From an uncultured Pseudomonadales bacterium (GTDB lineage: Bacteria; Pseudomonadota; Gammaproteobacteria; Pseudomonadales; Porticoccaceae): a stretch of DNA of 32,497 nucleotides. This document shows positions 8,420-16,985 of this stretch, in pieces. A program made the translations under genes and the position numbers. Each line of letters opens with the position of its first letter. Positions within the stretch are counted from its first letter, which is position 1. The stretch is from the NCBI GenBank assembly GCA_938092205.1, contig CALKMW010000024.1, positions 1 to 32,497 of the forward strand, written 5' to 3'. Under the pieces are notes generated by a model, which was not told the DNA's origin, ran no database searches, and saw only the letters and a list, made by a program, of their open reading frames with translations.

Positions 8420-9140
8420 GCGCCTCGGGGTTAGATCTTTGGGCGTTGTGATCACTGTCTAGTGTTTTAATAGTCCAACCTCTTTTCTCGGCGCGCTGCC
8501 ACGAATGATTGATCGATCGTTCTCTTTTGATCAAGCTTTCCGGTGTAAAGTTAACATAGGTTGCGGGTAGCGCTTTTGCTGCTTTGTTATTGAAGGCAAC
8601 TTTTTCTGTCAATGTTTTAACTGGGTGCGGTAAATCGCGGGGAAAGGTTTGTTTGTTTTCAAGCCATGAGGGGTATACAAAGCCATTTTTGGCGTTGAAT
8701 TTTACATATTTCCCATTGGCATCTGCGGCCGACATTCTATGATCAGGTACTAGGGCATCGAGAAAAAATGCATGCTGTATCTTTTCTGGCAACTCATTCA
8801 TAACGCCCGTGATAACCATGCCGCCATAACTATGCCCAACCAGTACAATATTATCCAACTGCTCAAATTTAATAAGATTGACGATATCCTGTATATGGGT
8901 GCTAAGGTCTATATCCTCATGCGCCAGATGCATTCGCTCACCTAAACCAGTAAGAGTAGGGCGATAGACTTCATGTCCGTCCTTGCTGAGTAGGTTGTCA
9001 ATGAGTTTCCAATCCCAGCCGCCGCCGGTCATGCCATGAACTAAAACATAGGTGTTTTGAATTTTTTCCATACTATGACTGTAGGCGATACTTGGCGAAA
9101 ATAAAACAAAGAGTGCAAAACAATTTACTAATATCCTCAC
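8394..9140 (-). CDS. Exported alpha/beta-fold hydrolase (EstC/methylesterase-like)
   Basis: This 248-residue protein is a serine hydrolase of the alpha/beta fold with unknown substrate. The N-terminus (about 23 residues: Arg, hydrophobic core 'CFALFVLF', then 'SIAYSHS') reads as a cleavable signal peptide, so a periplasmic or secreted location is likely. The mature part opens with the oxyanion motif 'YVLVHGMTGGGWDW'. The nucleophile elbow 'GHSYGG' puts Ser at 104, and the likely catalytic His is in 'SDHNAQRSNPEAL' (His231). The 'PTLTGLGER' segment is typical of the EstC / plant methylesterase-like group. The start is GTG at 9138-9140, preceded by AAGAGGTG at a good distance. It lies 18 bp downstream of trhO and is probably co-transcribed with it, although the two functions have no obvious link. 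The family call is firm, the substrate unknown. Confidence 0.85.
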   Translation of the reverse strand: MRILVNCFALFVLFSPSIAYSHSMEKIQNTYVLVHGMTGGGWDWKLIDNLLSKDGHEVYRPTLTGLGERMHLAHEDIDLSTHIQDIVNLIKFEQLDNIVLVGHSYGGMVITGVMNELPEKIQHAFFLDALVPDHRMSAADANGKYVKFNAKNGFVYPSWLENKQTFPRDLPHPVKTLTEKVAFNNKAAKALPATYVNFTPESLIKRERSINHSWQRAEKRGWTIKTLDSDHNAQRSNPEALKKLLVTF

Positions 9141-9158
9141 AAAACACCTCTTAATCAG

Positions 9159-10151
9159 TTATTTTTGGTTATTTTTATCTATGGCGGCTTGTTTTTTCGC
9201 CTTCTTTTCTATGCGGCGACGTTCAGTATCTAACTGGGCTGCACTGCCAATATGAGATTCGCCACGCGCCTTAGCTAGTTTGACTTGCTTTTGTCGTTGA
9301 GCAAAGCGTTTTATTTGCTGTTCAGACACTTTATTGTGACAGTGCAGGCAAGAAACACCCTCAATATAGCTATCCAATGTCTTTTCATGCTCGGTAATAG
9401 GCATTCTGCAGGCGTGACATTGATCATAACTGCCAGAATTTAGATTGTGATCAACCGTAACGCGATTGTCGAACACAAAGCACTCTCCTTGCCACAGGGA
9501 TTCGTTTTCAGGGACTTTCTCTAAATATTTTAGGATTCCACCCTGCAAGTGATAAACCTCGTCAAATCCCTGCTCCTTAAGAAATGCGGTGGATTTTTCA
9601 CAGCGTATACCGCCAGTGCAGAACATGGCGACTTTTTTGTTGTTTTTAGCGTCTAGATTGTTTTTCGACCATTCGGGGAATTCTCTAAAGCTGGTTGTTT
9701 TTGGGTCAATGGCATTTTTAAAGGTGCCCACCTGAACTTCGTAATCATTGCGCGTATCAATCAAAACCACATCGGGGTCGGAAATTAACGCATTCCAATC
9801 CTCTGGTTTGACATAAGTACCAACCGTCTGCTTAGGATCAATGCCCTCAACGCCCATGGTGACAATTTCTTTTTTTAACTTAACCTTGGTGCGGTAGAAG
9901 GGGATTTTGTCGTCATAGGATTCTTTGCTATCAATATTTTCTAGCCCTGGCTGTTGATTAATCCATTCAAGTAAATTATCGATCCCTTCGCGAGTACCAG
10001 AGACGGTGCCATTAATGCCTTCAGCGGCGAGCAAAAGCGTGCCAAAAATATGATTTTGAGTCATGGCTTCAAGCAGTGGGGCGCGTAAGCTTTCGAAGTG
10101 GGGGAGGGCCACGAACTTATACATGGCGCAGGTAACATATTGGGTCGACAT
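9159..10151 (-). CDS. trhO: tRNA uridine(34) hydroxylase, rhodanese family (TrhO/YceA)
   Basis: TrhO performs the oxygen-dependent 5-hydroxylation of U34 in a set of tRNAs, the first step to cmo5U/mcmo5U, and acts in the cytoplasm. At 330 residues it matches the family length. The N-terminal part carries '[16 protein letters not shown]'. A rhodanese domain (about 110-215) contains '[11 protein letters not shown]' and the active-site loop '[12 protein letters not shown]' with Cys178 and Cys184. The C-terminal part has two CxxC pairs (Cys245/248 and Cys268/271, 'CHACR' and 'CLHCH') and a basic tail rich in Lys and Arg. The start is ATG at 10149-10151 with a weak AGGAC upstream. It is the first gene of a two-gene unit with the hydrolase. 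A second oxygen-dependent tRNA hydroxylase gene, miaE, occurs in the same window. Confidence 0.93.
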   Translation of the reverse strand: MSTQYVTCAMYKFVALPHFESLRAPLLEAMTQNHIFGTLLLAAEGINGTVSGTREGIDNLLEWINQQPGLENIDSKESYDDKIPFYRTKVKLKKEIVTMGVEGIDPKQTVGTYVKPEDWNALISDPDVVLIDTRNDYEVQVGTFKNAIDPKTTSFREFPEWSKNNLDAKNNKKVAMFCTGGIRCEKSTAFLKEQGFDEVYHLQGGILKYLEKVPENESLWQGECFVFDNRVTVDHNLNSGSYDQCHACRMPITEHEKTLDSYIEGVSCLHCHNKVSEQQIKRFAQRQKQVKLAKARGESHIGSAAQLDTERRRIEKKAKKQAAIDKNNQK

Positions 10152-10505
10152 AATTGTCCTATGGTTTTGTTCGGCTAAACCAGAACGTAAATCTGGCGCA
10201 GTTAATAGGCTTTAATTTTAAAGCGCAGACTATTGTAACAAAATATATAGTAAATGATAAAACTAGATTATGTTATTTTGTTAGCCAATATTCCTATATA
10301 TATTAATTATAAAACAATAGTTTAAGGTATTTAATTAAAGCTGTTAATCATTAGTAATTCGAAGGCTTTTCTGCCCTTTAATTAGATTGAGATAGTAAGT
10401 TTTATAAAACTCACGAGTCATTGTTTTTGATTTACTGGCGTAGCTAGAACGACTTATTCTAGGTTAAAGCTATAGTGAAAATATTGCCAAAAGGAATGAT
10501 TGCCA
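10152..10505. promoter_or_regulatory. Divergent intergenic region between trhO and the acyl-CoA dehydrogenase
   Basis: This is 354 bp of AT-rich sequence without a convincing ORF. On the minus strand an extended -10-like TGTTACAAT (plus positions 10232-10240) could serve trhO, but its -35 is poor. On the plus side an inverted repeat, CTAGAA-N7-TTCTAG, lies at 10444-10462. A TATAGT hexamer follows at 10471-10476, upstream of the dehydrogenase start, again without a clear -35. No RNA gene is recognised. Confidence 0.35.
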
Positions 10506-12254
10506 ATGACAGTTTATAAGGTCCCTCAGCAAGAGCTACAGTTTATTCTTGAACATCTGGTTAATTATTCAGAGCTATGTGCCTTGCCTGGATTTGAGGA
10601 CGCCAGCCCGGATATGGTTGCTGCTATCTTGCCAGAGGCGGCACGTTTTTTTGAGCAGGTTGTCGCTCCTACCAATTGGCCCTCTAATACTCAGCCTGCC
10701 TATCTTAAAGATAATCAGGTAATTACCTCGCCGGCATTAGATGGGGTGTATCAACAGATGGTTGCGGCTGGTTGGTGCTCTTTAAGCGGTTCAACCCAGT
10801 ACGGTGGTGCTGGTTTTCCTGCGGTTATTGATGCCGTAGTGCAAGAAATGCTGCAATCAGCCAATGTTGGCTTTAGTTTGTTGCCTACCCTGACCCGCGG
10901 GGTGATTCATGCATTGAATTTATATGGCTCTGATGAACAAAAAGATCGTTACCTTCATAAGTTAATTTCTGGGGTTTGGTCTGGCACCATGAATTTAACT
11001 GAACCGCAAGCGGGCAGTGATCTTTCGGCGGTAAAAACCAAAGCAGTGCCCAATGGTGACCACTATCTTATCAGTGGACAGAAAATATATATTACCTGGG
11101 GTGACCATGAGCAGGCGGAGAATATTATCCATCTAGTTTTGGCGCGCTTGCCTGATGCCCCAGAGGGTAATCAAGGTATTTCGCTATTTTTAGTGCCTAA
11201 ATACACTATTAATACAGATGGCAGTTTGGGTCCACGCAATGACGTTAAGCCCGTGGGGGTTGAGCATAAGCTGGGTATTCATAGTAGTCCCACCTGCACC
11301 CTAGCTTTTGGTGATAATGGTGGTGCCATTGGTTATTTAGTTGGCCCCCTTAATCAGGGGCTTATGTGCATGTTTAGCATGATGAATCACGCCCGTTTAG
11401 CAGTGGGCCATCAGGGTGTGTCAGTGGGTGAGCGGGCCTATCAACAAGCGGTTGAATACGCCTCGCAGCGGGTTCAGGGTGCGGTTCAAGGTGTGCAAGG
11501 TCGCGCCTCAATTATTCATCACCCAGATGTAAAGCGCATGCTAGCTCAGATGCGCGCGCTAACAGAGGCGGGAAGAGCAATGTCGCTCTACACTATTGCT
11601 GCGGAGGATCGAGCTTCTCATCATGTTGATGAAGAGGTCAGGCAGCTCAGTGCTGAGCGAGTGGAAATTATGACACCGCTGGTTAAAGGCTGGTGTACCG
11701 AGATGGCAATGGAAACTACATCTCTTGGTGTTCAGGTGCATGGGGGTATGGGTTTTATTGAGGAAACCGGCGCTGCTCAACATATGCGTGATGCCCGCAT
11801 ATTACCTATTTACGAGGGTACTAATGGCATACAGGCGTTAGATTTTATTGGGCGTAAATGTCTTCGTGACAAGGGCAAGGGTATTCAGCAGTTGATCACA
11901 GAAATGACTGAAAGTGCTAATAATTGCAGCTGTAAAACTCTGCAAGAAATCCTTTTTGCCACCATAGAACAGTGCCAGTCGGCGCTTGAGCATGTGCTGC
12001 AAAATAGCCACAAGGCGTCTTTTGTGGCCTATCAATTTATGATGCTGTTTGGTAACTCAATGGCCTTTTGGCAGTTGAGTATATTGGCCTGTGTGGCACA
12101 GAAAAAAATGGATGCAGGGGATAGCGATAAATTCTTGTCACAAAAAATCGCAACAGCCCAGTTTTATAGTACGCAAATACTACCGCGCAACCATGCTCAC
12201 CTAGAGGCTATTGTGTCTGATGCTAAATGTGTCGATGAGCTTAGTTTTGATTAG
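10506..12254 (+). CDS. Acyl-CoA dehydrogenase, long DmdC/FadE-like type
   Basis: This is a flavoprotein of 582 residues that oxidises an acyl-CoA to the 2-enoyl-CoA. The N-terminal 'YKVPQQELQFILEHL' is the short extra domain found in the DmdC-like subgroup. 'MNLTEPQAGSDLSAVKTKA' is the FAD/acyl-CoA-binding signature, 'ENIIHLVLARLPDAPEGNQGISLFLVPKY' is very DmdC-like, and 'LPIYEGTNGIQALDFIGRK' carries the catalytic Glu (about 437). A C-terminal helical extension follows. I chose ATG at 10506 with AAGGA at 10491-10495; an in-frame TTG at 10500 is too close to that ribosome site. DmdC proper acts on 3-methylmercaptopropionyl-CoA from DMSP breakdown, but no dmdA, dmdB or dmdD is nearby. A general fatty acyl-CoA substrate is equally possible. 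It is transcribed alone and ends 12 bp from the convergent DUF2970 gene. Confidence 0.88.
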   Translation: MTVYKVPQQELQFILEHLVNYSELCALPGFEDASPDMVAAILPEAARFFEQVVAPTNWPSNTQPAYLKDNQVITSPALDGVYQQMVAAGWCSLSGSTQYGGAGFPAVIDAVVQEMLQSANVGFSLLPTLTRGVIHALNLYGSDEQKDRYLHKLISGVWSGTMNLTEPQAGSDLSAVKTKAVPNGDHYLISGQKIYITWGDHEQAENIIHLVLARLPDAPEGNQGISLFLVPKYTINTDGSLGPRNDVKPVGVEHKLGIHSSPTCTLAFGDNGGAIGYLVGPLNQGLMCMFSMMNHARLAVGHQGVSVGERAYQQAVEYASQRVQGAVQGVQGRASIIHHPDVKRMLAQMRALTEAGRAMSLYTIAAEDRASHHVDEEVRQLSAERVEIMTPLVKGWCTEMAMETTSLGVQVHGGMGFIEETGAAQHMRDARILPIYEGTNGIQALDFIGRKCLRDKGKGIQQLITEMTESANNCSCKTLQEILFATIEQCQSALEHVLQNSHKASFVAYQFMMLFGNSMAFWQLSILACVAQKKMDAGDSDKFLSQKIATAQFYSTQILPRNHAHLEAIVSDAKCVDELSFD

Positions 12255-12266
12255 GTTTAACGGCCA

Positions 12267-12479
12267 TTAATTGCTTAATACAAAGCCTACAATAGTGGCA
12301 ATAGTGGCAATAAATACTAAAGTAAAAACAATGCCGCCAATAATAAAGGTTAGCGGATTGCCCTGTTCAAAGTCCCTCGTTCTGTTTTTATCGCTCTGAA
12401 CGCCAATGCCGGCGGCTAAAATACTTTTAACCACCGATATAAGGCTGGGTTTTTGTGCGTCTTTAGATGGCTTAGTCAC
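12267..12479 (-). CDS. DUF2970 family small membrane protein
   Basis: This 70-residue protein has a polar N-terminus, the family motif 'SVVKSILAAGIGVQSDKNRTRDFEQGNPLTFI', and one strong C-terminal transmembrane helix ('IIGGIVFTLVFIATIATIVGFVL'). These are the features of the DUF2970 family, whose function is unknown. The start is GTG at 12477-12479, only 3 bp after the metH stop codon, with no strong ribosome site of its own. Translation is therefore probably coupled to metH. It could help membrane-associated steps of methionine or respiration physiology, but nothing in the sequence proves a role. Confidence 0.82.
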   Translation of the reverse strand: MTKPSKDAQKPSLISVVKSILAAGIGVQSDKNRTRDFEQGNPLTFIIGGIVFTLVFIATIATIVGFVLSN

Positions 12480-12482
12480 TAT

Positions 12483-15400
12483 TTAATCCAAGATAGGGCT
12501 TAACCAGCGCGCAAGCTTATCGATTGGCATAGATTTTCTCTCTGCAAGAGATGCCAACTGATCCTTGTCGATCTTGCCGGTGTTGAAGTATTTAGATTCT
12601 GGGTGGCCAAAATACCAGCCGCTTACCGCCGCCGCAGGCGACATGGCAAAACTGTCGGTTAGGGTTAAGCCGGTATTTTTCTCGGCCTCTAGCAAATCAA
12701 ATAAGGCGGCTTTTTCCGTGTGATCGGGGCAAGCGGGGTAGCCGGGGGCAGGGCGAATGCCACGATACTTTTCTTTAATAAGCGCCTCGTTATCAAGGGC
12801 TTCATCATTGGCATAGCCCCAATATTCACGACGTACTCTTTCATGCAGGTGTTCAGCGAAAGCCTCTGCTAAGCGGTCGGCCAGAGCCTTGACCATAATC
12901 GCATTGTAGTCATCTTGTTTGGCTTCATATTGTTCAGCTAATTCATCGGCCCCGATACCGGTGGTTACTGCAAAACCGCCAATGTAGTCCTTGATGCCGC
13001 TGTCTTTAGGTGCAATAAAATCAGCTAATGAAAACAGTTCTTCACTGGCACCAGGTTTTTGGATTTGCTGACGAATATGATGAACAGTGGCTAGAGTGTT
13101 TGTGTCGCTATCATTGCCATAAATTTCTATATCATCATGGTTGACGCTATTTGCTTCCCACAGGCCAAATACTGCGCGCGCCTTAAGGCGTTTGTTATCA
13201 ATAATATCTTTTAACAGCACCTGAGCATCTTCAAATAGATTTTGCGCCGCTTCACCTACTACTTCATCATTAAAGATCTTGGGGTATTTGCCTACTAAAT
13301 CCCAGGTGATAAAGAACGGTGTCCAATCAATGTAGGGCACTAGGGCTTGTAGTGGGTAATCGTCTAAAACACTCACGCCTAGCTGGTTAGGAATATCTGG
13401 TGTGTAATCGCGCCAGTTTAGCTGTGGTTTTTGCTTGACGGCATCCTCGTAGGCAAACAATGTTCCTCGTGAGGTGCGGTTAGCGGTGCGCAATCTAACC
13501 GCGTCATAGTCCTTCTGTATATCGGCAACAAAGTCATCGCGGCTATCCTTGCTGATAAGCTTGCTGGCGACGCCAACCGCTCTAGAGGCATCGGATACAT
13601 AAATGGCTTGGTTGTTGTCATAATTAGGAGCAATTTTTACCGCTGTATGCGCCTTAGAGGTTGTGGCTCCACCAATCAGTAGGGGCACAGAAAAGCCCTG
13701 GCGCTGCATTTCTTTGCCCAGATGCACCATTTCATCAAGTGATGGCGTAATCAGCCCAGATAAGCCGATAATATCAACCTGTTCCTCTTTGGCTGTCTGT
13801 AGTATTTTCTCAGCGGGAACCATAACTCCGAGATCAATGACCTCATAGTTATTGCATTGCAAAACCACACCCACGATATTTTTACCAATATCGTGAACAT
13901 CGCCTTTAACTGTTGCCATCAGTATTTTGCCGTTACTTCTGGCTGACTCATCTTTTTCAGCTTCAATATAGGGCTGTAAATAGGCAACCGCCTGCTTCAT
14001 CACTCGAGCAGATTTAACCACTTGTGGCAAAAACATTTTGCCAGACCCAAATAGATCGCCAACAATATTCATGCCATCCATTAGCGCGCCTTCAATAACG
14101 TGCAGAGGACGTTCGGCCTGTTGACGAGCTTCTTCAGTATCCTCTTCGATATAGGCGGTAATTCCTTTCACCAGTGCATGCTCAAGGCGACGATTCACAT
14201 CGGCTTCGCGCCAGCTTAGATCTTCTGTTTTAGCCTTGGCAGTGCCATCGCCACGATAATCATCTGCAATCGCCAATAAGCTTTCAGTGGCTTCATCGTT
14301 GCGGTATAGAACCACATCTTCAACCGTATCGCGAAGGGCGGGGGGGAGCTCGTCGTAAACCGCTAGTTGGCCGGCATTAACAATACCCATAGTTAAGCCT
14401 TGGCCAATAGCATGGTATAAAAACACCGAGTGAATTGCCTCCCGTACTGGGTTATTACCCCTAAATGAGAATGAGACATTTGAAATACCACCAGACACCA
14501 GCGCATGGGGTAGGTTTTGCTTTATCCAGCCAGTGGCTTCAATAAAGTCCAAGCCATAGCGATTATGCTCTTCAATTCCGGTGGCTACGGCAAAGACATT
14601 GGGGTCAAAAATAATATCTTCAGCGGGGAAGCCTACTTGGTTAACCAAAATATCATAGCTGCGCTGACAAATTTGTTTGCGCCGCTCAAGGTTATCTGCC
14701 TGACCCTGCTCATCAAAAGCCATCACCACTATGGCGGCGCCATGCTGCTTGCACAGGGTGGCTCGTTGAATAAACTCTGCTTCACCCTCTTTAAGGCTGA
14801 TTGAGTTAACTACAGACTTACCCTGAATACATTTAAGCCCGGCTTCAATTACCTCCCATTTGGAGGAATCCACCATAATTGGTACGCGCGAGATATCCGG
14901 TTCCGAAGCAATTAGATTAAGGAATTTCACCATAGCAGGGATGGCTTCTAGCATGCCCTCATCCATATTGATATCAATAATCTGCGCGCCGTTTTCTACC
15001 TGTTGAAGAGCAACCTGTAGCGCTTCGTCGTAGTTCTCTTCAAGGATAAGGCGTTTAAACCTTGCTGACCCGGTGACATTACAGCGCTCGCCCACATTCA
15101 CAAATAACGATTTAGTATCTATGGTGAACGGCTCTAAGCCAGAAAGTCGGCAGGCAGGAGCAATATCAGGAATCTGCCGCGGTTTAATCTTAGCAACCGC
15201 ATCGGCAATTGCTTTGATGTGCTCGGGGGTGGTACCACAACAGCCACCAACAATATTTAACAGCCCCGACTGAGCAAATTCTGCAATGGTGTTAGCCATG
15301 GCCTCGGGGTCTAGATCATAGCCGCCGAATTCATTTGGTAGACCGGCATTGGGGTGGGCTGTTACCAGAGTGTCTGCCACATTAGAAATTTCTAAAAGGT

Positions 15401-16178
15401 GAGGGCGCAACTCATCTGGCCCCAATGCGCAGTTGAGGCCAATACTAATCGGTATGCTGTGGCGTACGGAATTCCAAAAGGCTTCGGGTGTTTGCCCTGA
15501 TAGGGTTCGGCCACTGGCATCGGTAATAGTGCCACTAATCATTATTGGTAACTGGTAACCGAGCTTTTCAAACACCTTTTGTACCGCAAAAAGTGCGGCT
15601 TTGGCATTAAGCGTATCAAACACAGTTTCTACCATAATAAAATGGCAGCCGCCCTCGATAAGCGCTTCAGTTGATTCGCAGTAGTTTTCGACTAATTCGT
15701 CGTAGGTTACATTGCGCGCACCGGGGTCATTAACGTCCGGTGATAGCGATGCGGTGCGGCTCGTAGGGCCTAATATACCAGCGACAAAGCGCGGTCTGTC
15801 GGGGGTAGAAAACTCGTCAGCAGCCTGTCGGGCTAATTTGGCCGATTCACGGTTAATCTCTGCAGACAGCGACTGCATATTGTAGTCAGCCTGCGAGACC
15901 TGCGTAGAATTAAATGTATTGGTTTCAATGATATCGGCGCCGGCTTCAAGATAGGCGCGATGAATATCTAAAATAATTTGCGGTTGAGTCAGGCTTAAAA
16001 GATCGTTATTGCCCTTGATATCTGAAGGCCAATCGGCAAAGCGCTGGCCGCGAAAGTCGGCTTCTTCCAGGCTGTGCTGTTGAATCATTGTTCCCATGGC
16101 ACCGTCTATCAGCAGAATACGCTTTTCTGCCGCTGATAGGAGGGATTGGTGAATCTTGGTTAAGCCATTCTTTTGCAT
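12483..16178 (-). CDS. metH: Cobalamin-dependent methionine synthase
   Basis: MetH transfers the methyl group of methyltetrahydrofolate to homocysteine through methylcobalamin in the cytoplasm. At 1231 residues it has full family length and all modules. The homocysteine domain (about 1-330) has zinc ligands Cys250 ('GLNCALG') and Cys313/Cys314 ('[11 protein letters not shown]'). The folate domain starts at '[16 protein letters not shown]' (about 360). A B12 cap (about 655-740) is followed by the B12-binding domain with '[10 protein letters not shown]' (axial His762) and '[13 protein letters not shown]'. The SAM-binding reactivation domain contains '[19 protein letters not shown]'. The start is ATG at 16176-16178 with a weak upstream AG-rich site. 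It is the first gene of a unit with DUF2970 and is divergent from nfuA. No B12 or SAM riboswitch is visible in the short leader. Confidence 0.97.
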   Translation of the reverse strand: MQKNGLTKIHQSLLSAAEKRILLIDGAMGTMIQQHSLEEADFRGQRFADWPSDIKGNNDLLSLTQPQIILDIHRAYLEAGADIIETNTFNSTQVSQADYNMQSLSAEINRESAKLARQAADEFSTPDRPRFVAGILGPTSRTASLSPDVNDPGARNVTYDELVENYCESTEALIEGGCHFIMVETVFDTLNAKAALFAVQKVFEKLGYQLPIMISGTITDASGRTLSGQTPEAFWNSVRHSIPISIGLNCALGPDELRPHLLEISNVADTLVTAHPNAGLPNEFGGYDLDPEAMANTIAEFAQSGLLNIVGGCCGTTPEHIKAIADAVAKIKPRQIPDIAPACRLSGLEPFTIDTKSLFVNVGERCNVTGSARFKRLILEENYDEALQVALQQVENGAQIIDINMDEGMLEAIPAMVKFLNLIASEPDISRVPIMVDSSKWEVIEAGLKCIQGKSVVNSISLKEGEAEFIQRATLCKQHGAAIVVMAFDEQGQADNLERRKQICQRSYDILVNQVGFPAEDIIFDPNVFAVATGIEEHNRYGLDFIEATGWIKQNLPHALVSGGISNVSFSFRGNNPVREAIHSVFLYHAIGQGLTMGIVNAGQLAVYDELPPALRDTVEDVVLYRNDEATESLLAIADDYRGDGTAKAKTEDLSWREADVNRRLEHALVKGITAYIEEDTEEARQQAERPLHVIEGALMDGMNIVGDLFGSGKMFLPQVVKSARVMKQAVAYLQPYIEAEKDESARSNGKILMATVKGDVHDIGKNIVGVVLQCNNYEVIDLGVMVPAEKILQTAKEEQVDIIGLSGLITPSLDEMVHLGKEMQRQGFSVPLLIGGATTSKAHTAVKIAPNYDNNQAIYVSDASRAVGVASKLISKDSRDDFVADIQKDYDAVRLRTANRTSRGTLFAYEDAVKQKPQLNWRDYTPDIPNQLGVSVLDDYPLQALVPYIDWTPFFITWDLVGKYPKIFNDEVVGEAAQNLFEDAQVLLKDIIDNKRLKARAVFGLWEANSVNHDDIEIYGNDSDTNTLATVHHIRQQIQKPGASEELFSLADFIAPKDSGIKDYIGGFAVTTGIGADELAEQYEAKQDDYNAIMVKALADRLAEAFAEHLHERVRREYWGYANDEALDNEALIKEKYRGIRPAPGYPACPDHTEKAALFDLLEAEKNTGLTLTDSFAMSPAAAVSGWYFGHPESKYFNTGKIDKDQLASLAERKSMPIDKLARWLSPILD

Positions 16179-16209
16179 ATAATGCTCTAGCGCCTTTATC
16201 TATTGCTTT

Positions 16210-16225
16210 ATCAAAATATTTTGAT
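16210..16225. promoter_or_regulatory. Perfect 16-bp palindrome between metH and nfuA
   Basis: ATCAAAATATTTTGAT is its own reverse complement. A second palindrome, GATGCGCATC, follows at 16227-16236. On the minus strand an extended -10-like TGGTATGAT lies at plus positions 16234-16242. The 16-bp palindrome would then fall just downstream of the metH start point, a plausible repressor position. The binding protein is unknown. Confidence 0.5.
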
Positions 16226-16233
16226 GGATGCGC

Positions 16234-16242
16234 ATCATACCA
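16234..16242 (-). promoter_or_regulatory. Candidate extended -10 element for metH
   Basis: Read on the minus strand this is TGG-TATGAT, 56 bp upstream of the metH ATG. The hexamer 17 bp further upstream (CTTTTC) is a poor -35, so the call rests on the extended -10 alone. Confidence 0.35.
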
Positions 16243-16290
16243 GTATTTTTCAAAAAGAAAAGTTTTGTTTAGACCCGGCATAACGTAAAA

Positions 16291-16315
16291 TAACCCTGTA
16301 TTTAACTCAGGAATT
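16291..16315 (+). promoter_or_regulatory. Weak IscR type-2-like inverted repeat upstream of nfuA
   Basis: The segment has the CC-N13-GG spacing of the Escherichia coli IscR type-2 site, with matching flanking T positions, but two expected A positions in the half-sites differ. It lies 17 bp upstream of the nfuA ATG. E. coli nfuA is reported to be in the IscR regulon, which makes the position sensible. The match is partial. Confidence 0.25.
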
Positions 16316-16332
16316 ACCTTGGAATTTATTAA

Positions 16333-16914
16333 ATGGTCAATGTCACAATTACAGAATCAGCTCAAGATTACCTTGCTGGACTACTCGAGAAACAAAATTG
16401 CGAGGGTATAGGTATCCGTATGTTTATTTCCGACCCGGGAACACCTAAAGCGGAAACCTGTATTGCCTACAGCCGTCCTGGTGAGCATAACGAAGAGGAT
16501 GTAATTATTGAGTACGATAAATTTAATGCCTACTTCGAGCTTCGCAGCATTCCATTTCTAGATGATGCCAAGGTAGATTTTGCAGAGGACAAATTTGGCG
16601 GCCAATTAACCATAAGAGCGCCAAACTCTCGTGTGCCTAATGTGAGTGATGATAGTCCTATCGAAGATAGAATTAACTACCTTCTTCACAGTGAAATCAA
16701 CCCGGGTTTGGCGGCGCATGGTGGCAATGTGTCTCTAGCAACCATGGATGAGGATATCGCAGTGCTAGAGTTTGGTGGTGGCTGTCAGGGCTGTTCATCG
16801 GTTAGCCTAACCCTTAAAGAGGGGGTTGAAAAAACACTGATGGAAAAAATTCCTGAGCTAAAGGGTGTTAAGGATTCTACTGATCATACTGATACTACTA
16901 ATGCCTATATGTAG
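16333..16914 (+). CDS. nfuA: Fe-S cluster carrier protein NfuA
   Basis: NfuA accepts and delivers 4Fe-4S clusters to apo-enzymes in the cytoplasm. Known clients of the E. coli protein include aconitase and the radical-SAM enzymes LipA and MiaB. The 193-residue product has the full two-domain layout. A degenerate A-type domain (about 1-100, '[22 protein letters not shown]') lacks the A-type cysteine set. The Nfu domain follows, with '[14 protein letters not shown]' and the cluster motif '[11 protein letters not shown]' (Cys151, Cys154). The start is ATG at 16333, preceded by TTGGA. It is transcribed alone, closed by the terminator at 16940-16968, and convergent with acnB. Its neighbours acnB and sdhB encode Fe-S enzymes. 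The short C-terminal tail rich in Asp and Thr is not part of the fold. Confidence 0.96.
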   Translation: MVNVTITESAQDYLAGLLEKQNCEGIGIRMFISDPGTPKAETCIAYSRPGEHNEEDVIIEYDKFNAYFELRSIPFLDDAKVDFAEDKFGGQLTIRAPNSRVPNVSDDSPIEDRINYLLHSEINPGLAAHGGNVSLATMDEDIAVLEFGGGCQGCSSVSLTLKEGVEKTLMEKIPELKGVKDSTDHTDTTNAYM

Positions 16915-16939
16915 CATTAATCGTTAAATCAGACATATA

Positions 16940-16968
16940 AAAAAACCCCGCATAAGCGGGGTTTTTTT
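16940..16968. terminator. Bidirectional rho-independent terminator (nfuA / acnB)
   Basis: CCCCGC (16946-16951) pairs with GCGGGG (16956-16961) around the loop ATAA. The stem is flanked by an A-run on the left and seven Ts on the right, so it can act for both converging genes. Confidence 0.93.
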
Positions 16969-16985
16969 ATAGTATGAAATCGATC

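Noticed and set aside
10500-10505. TTG at 10500 as start of the acyl-CoA dehydrogenase
   Set aside because: It is only 4 nt from the AAGGA site and adds two residues. The ATG at 10506 has better spacing and codon.
16006-16281. 91-residue minus-strand frame overlapping the metH start
   Set aside because: It overlaps the conserved MetH N-terminus in another frame and shows no domain. Its sequence looks like an out-of-frame shadow.
16179-16332. Cobalamin or SAM riboswitch upstream of metH
   Set aside because: The whole divergent spacer is 154 bp and the metH leader would be only about 50 nt. No B12-box or SAM-I-like conserved elements were recognised.
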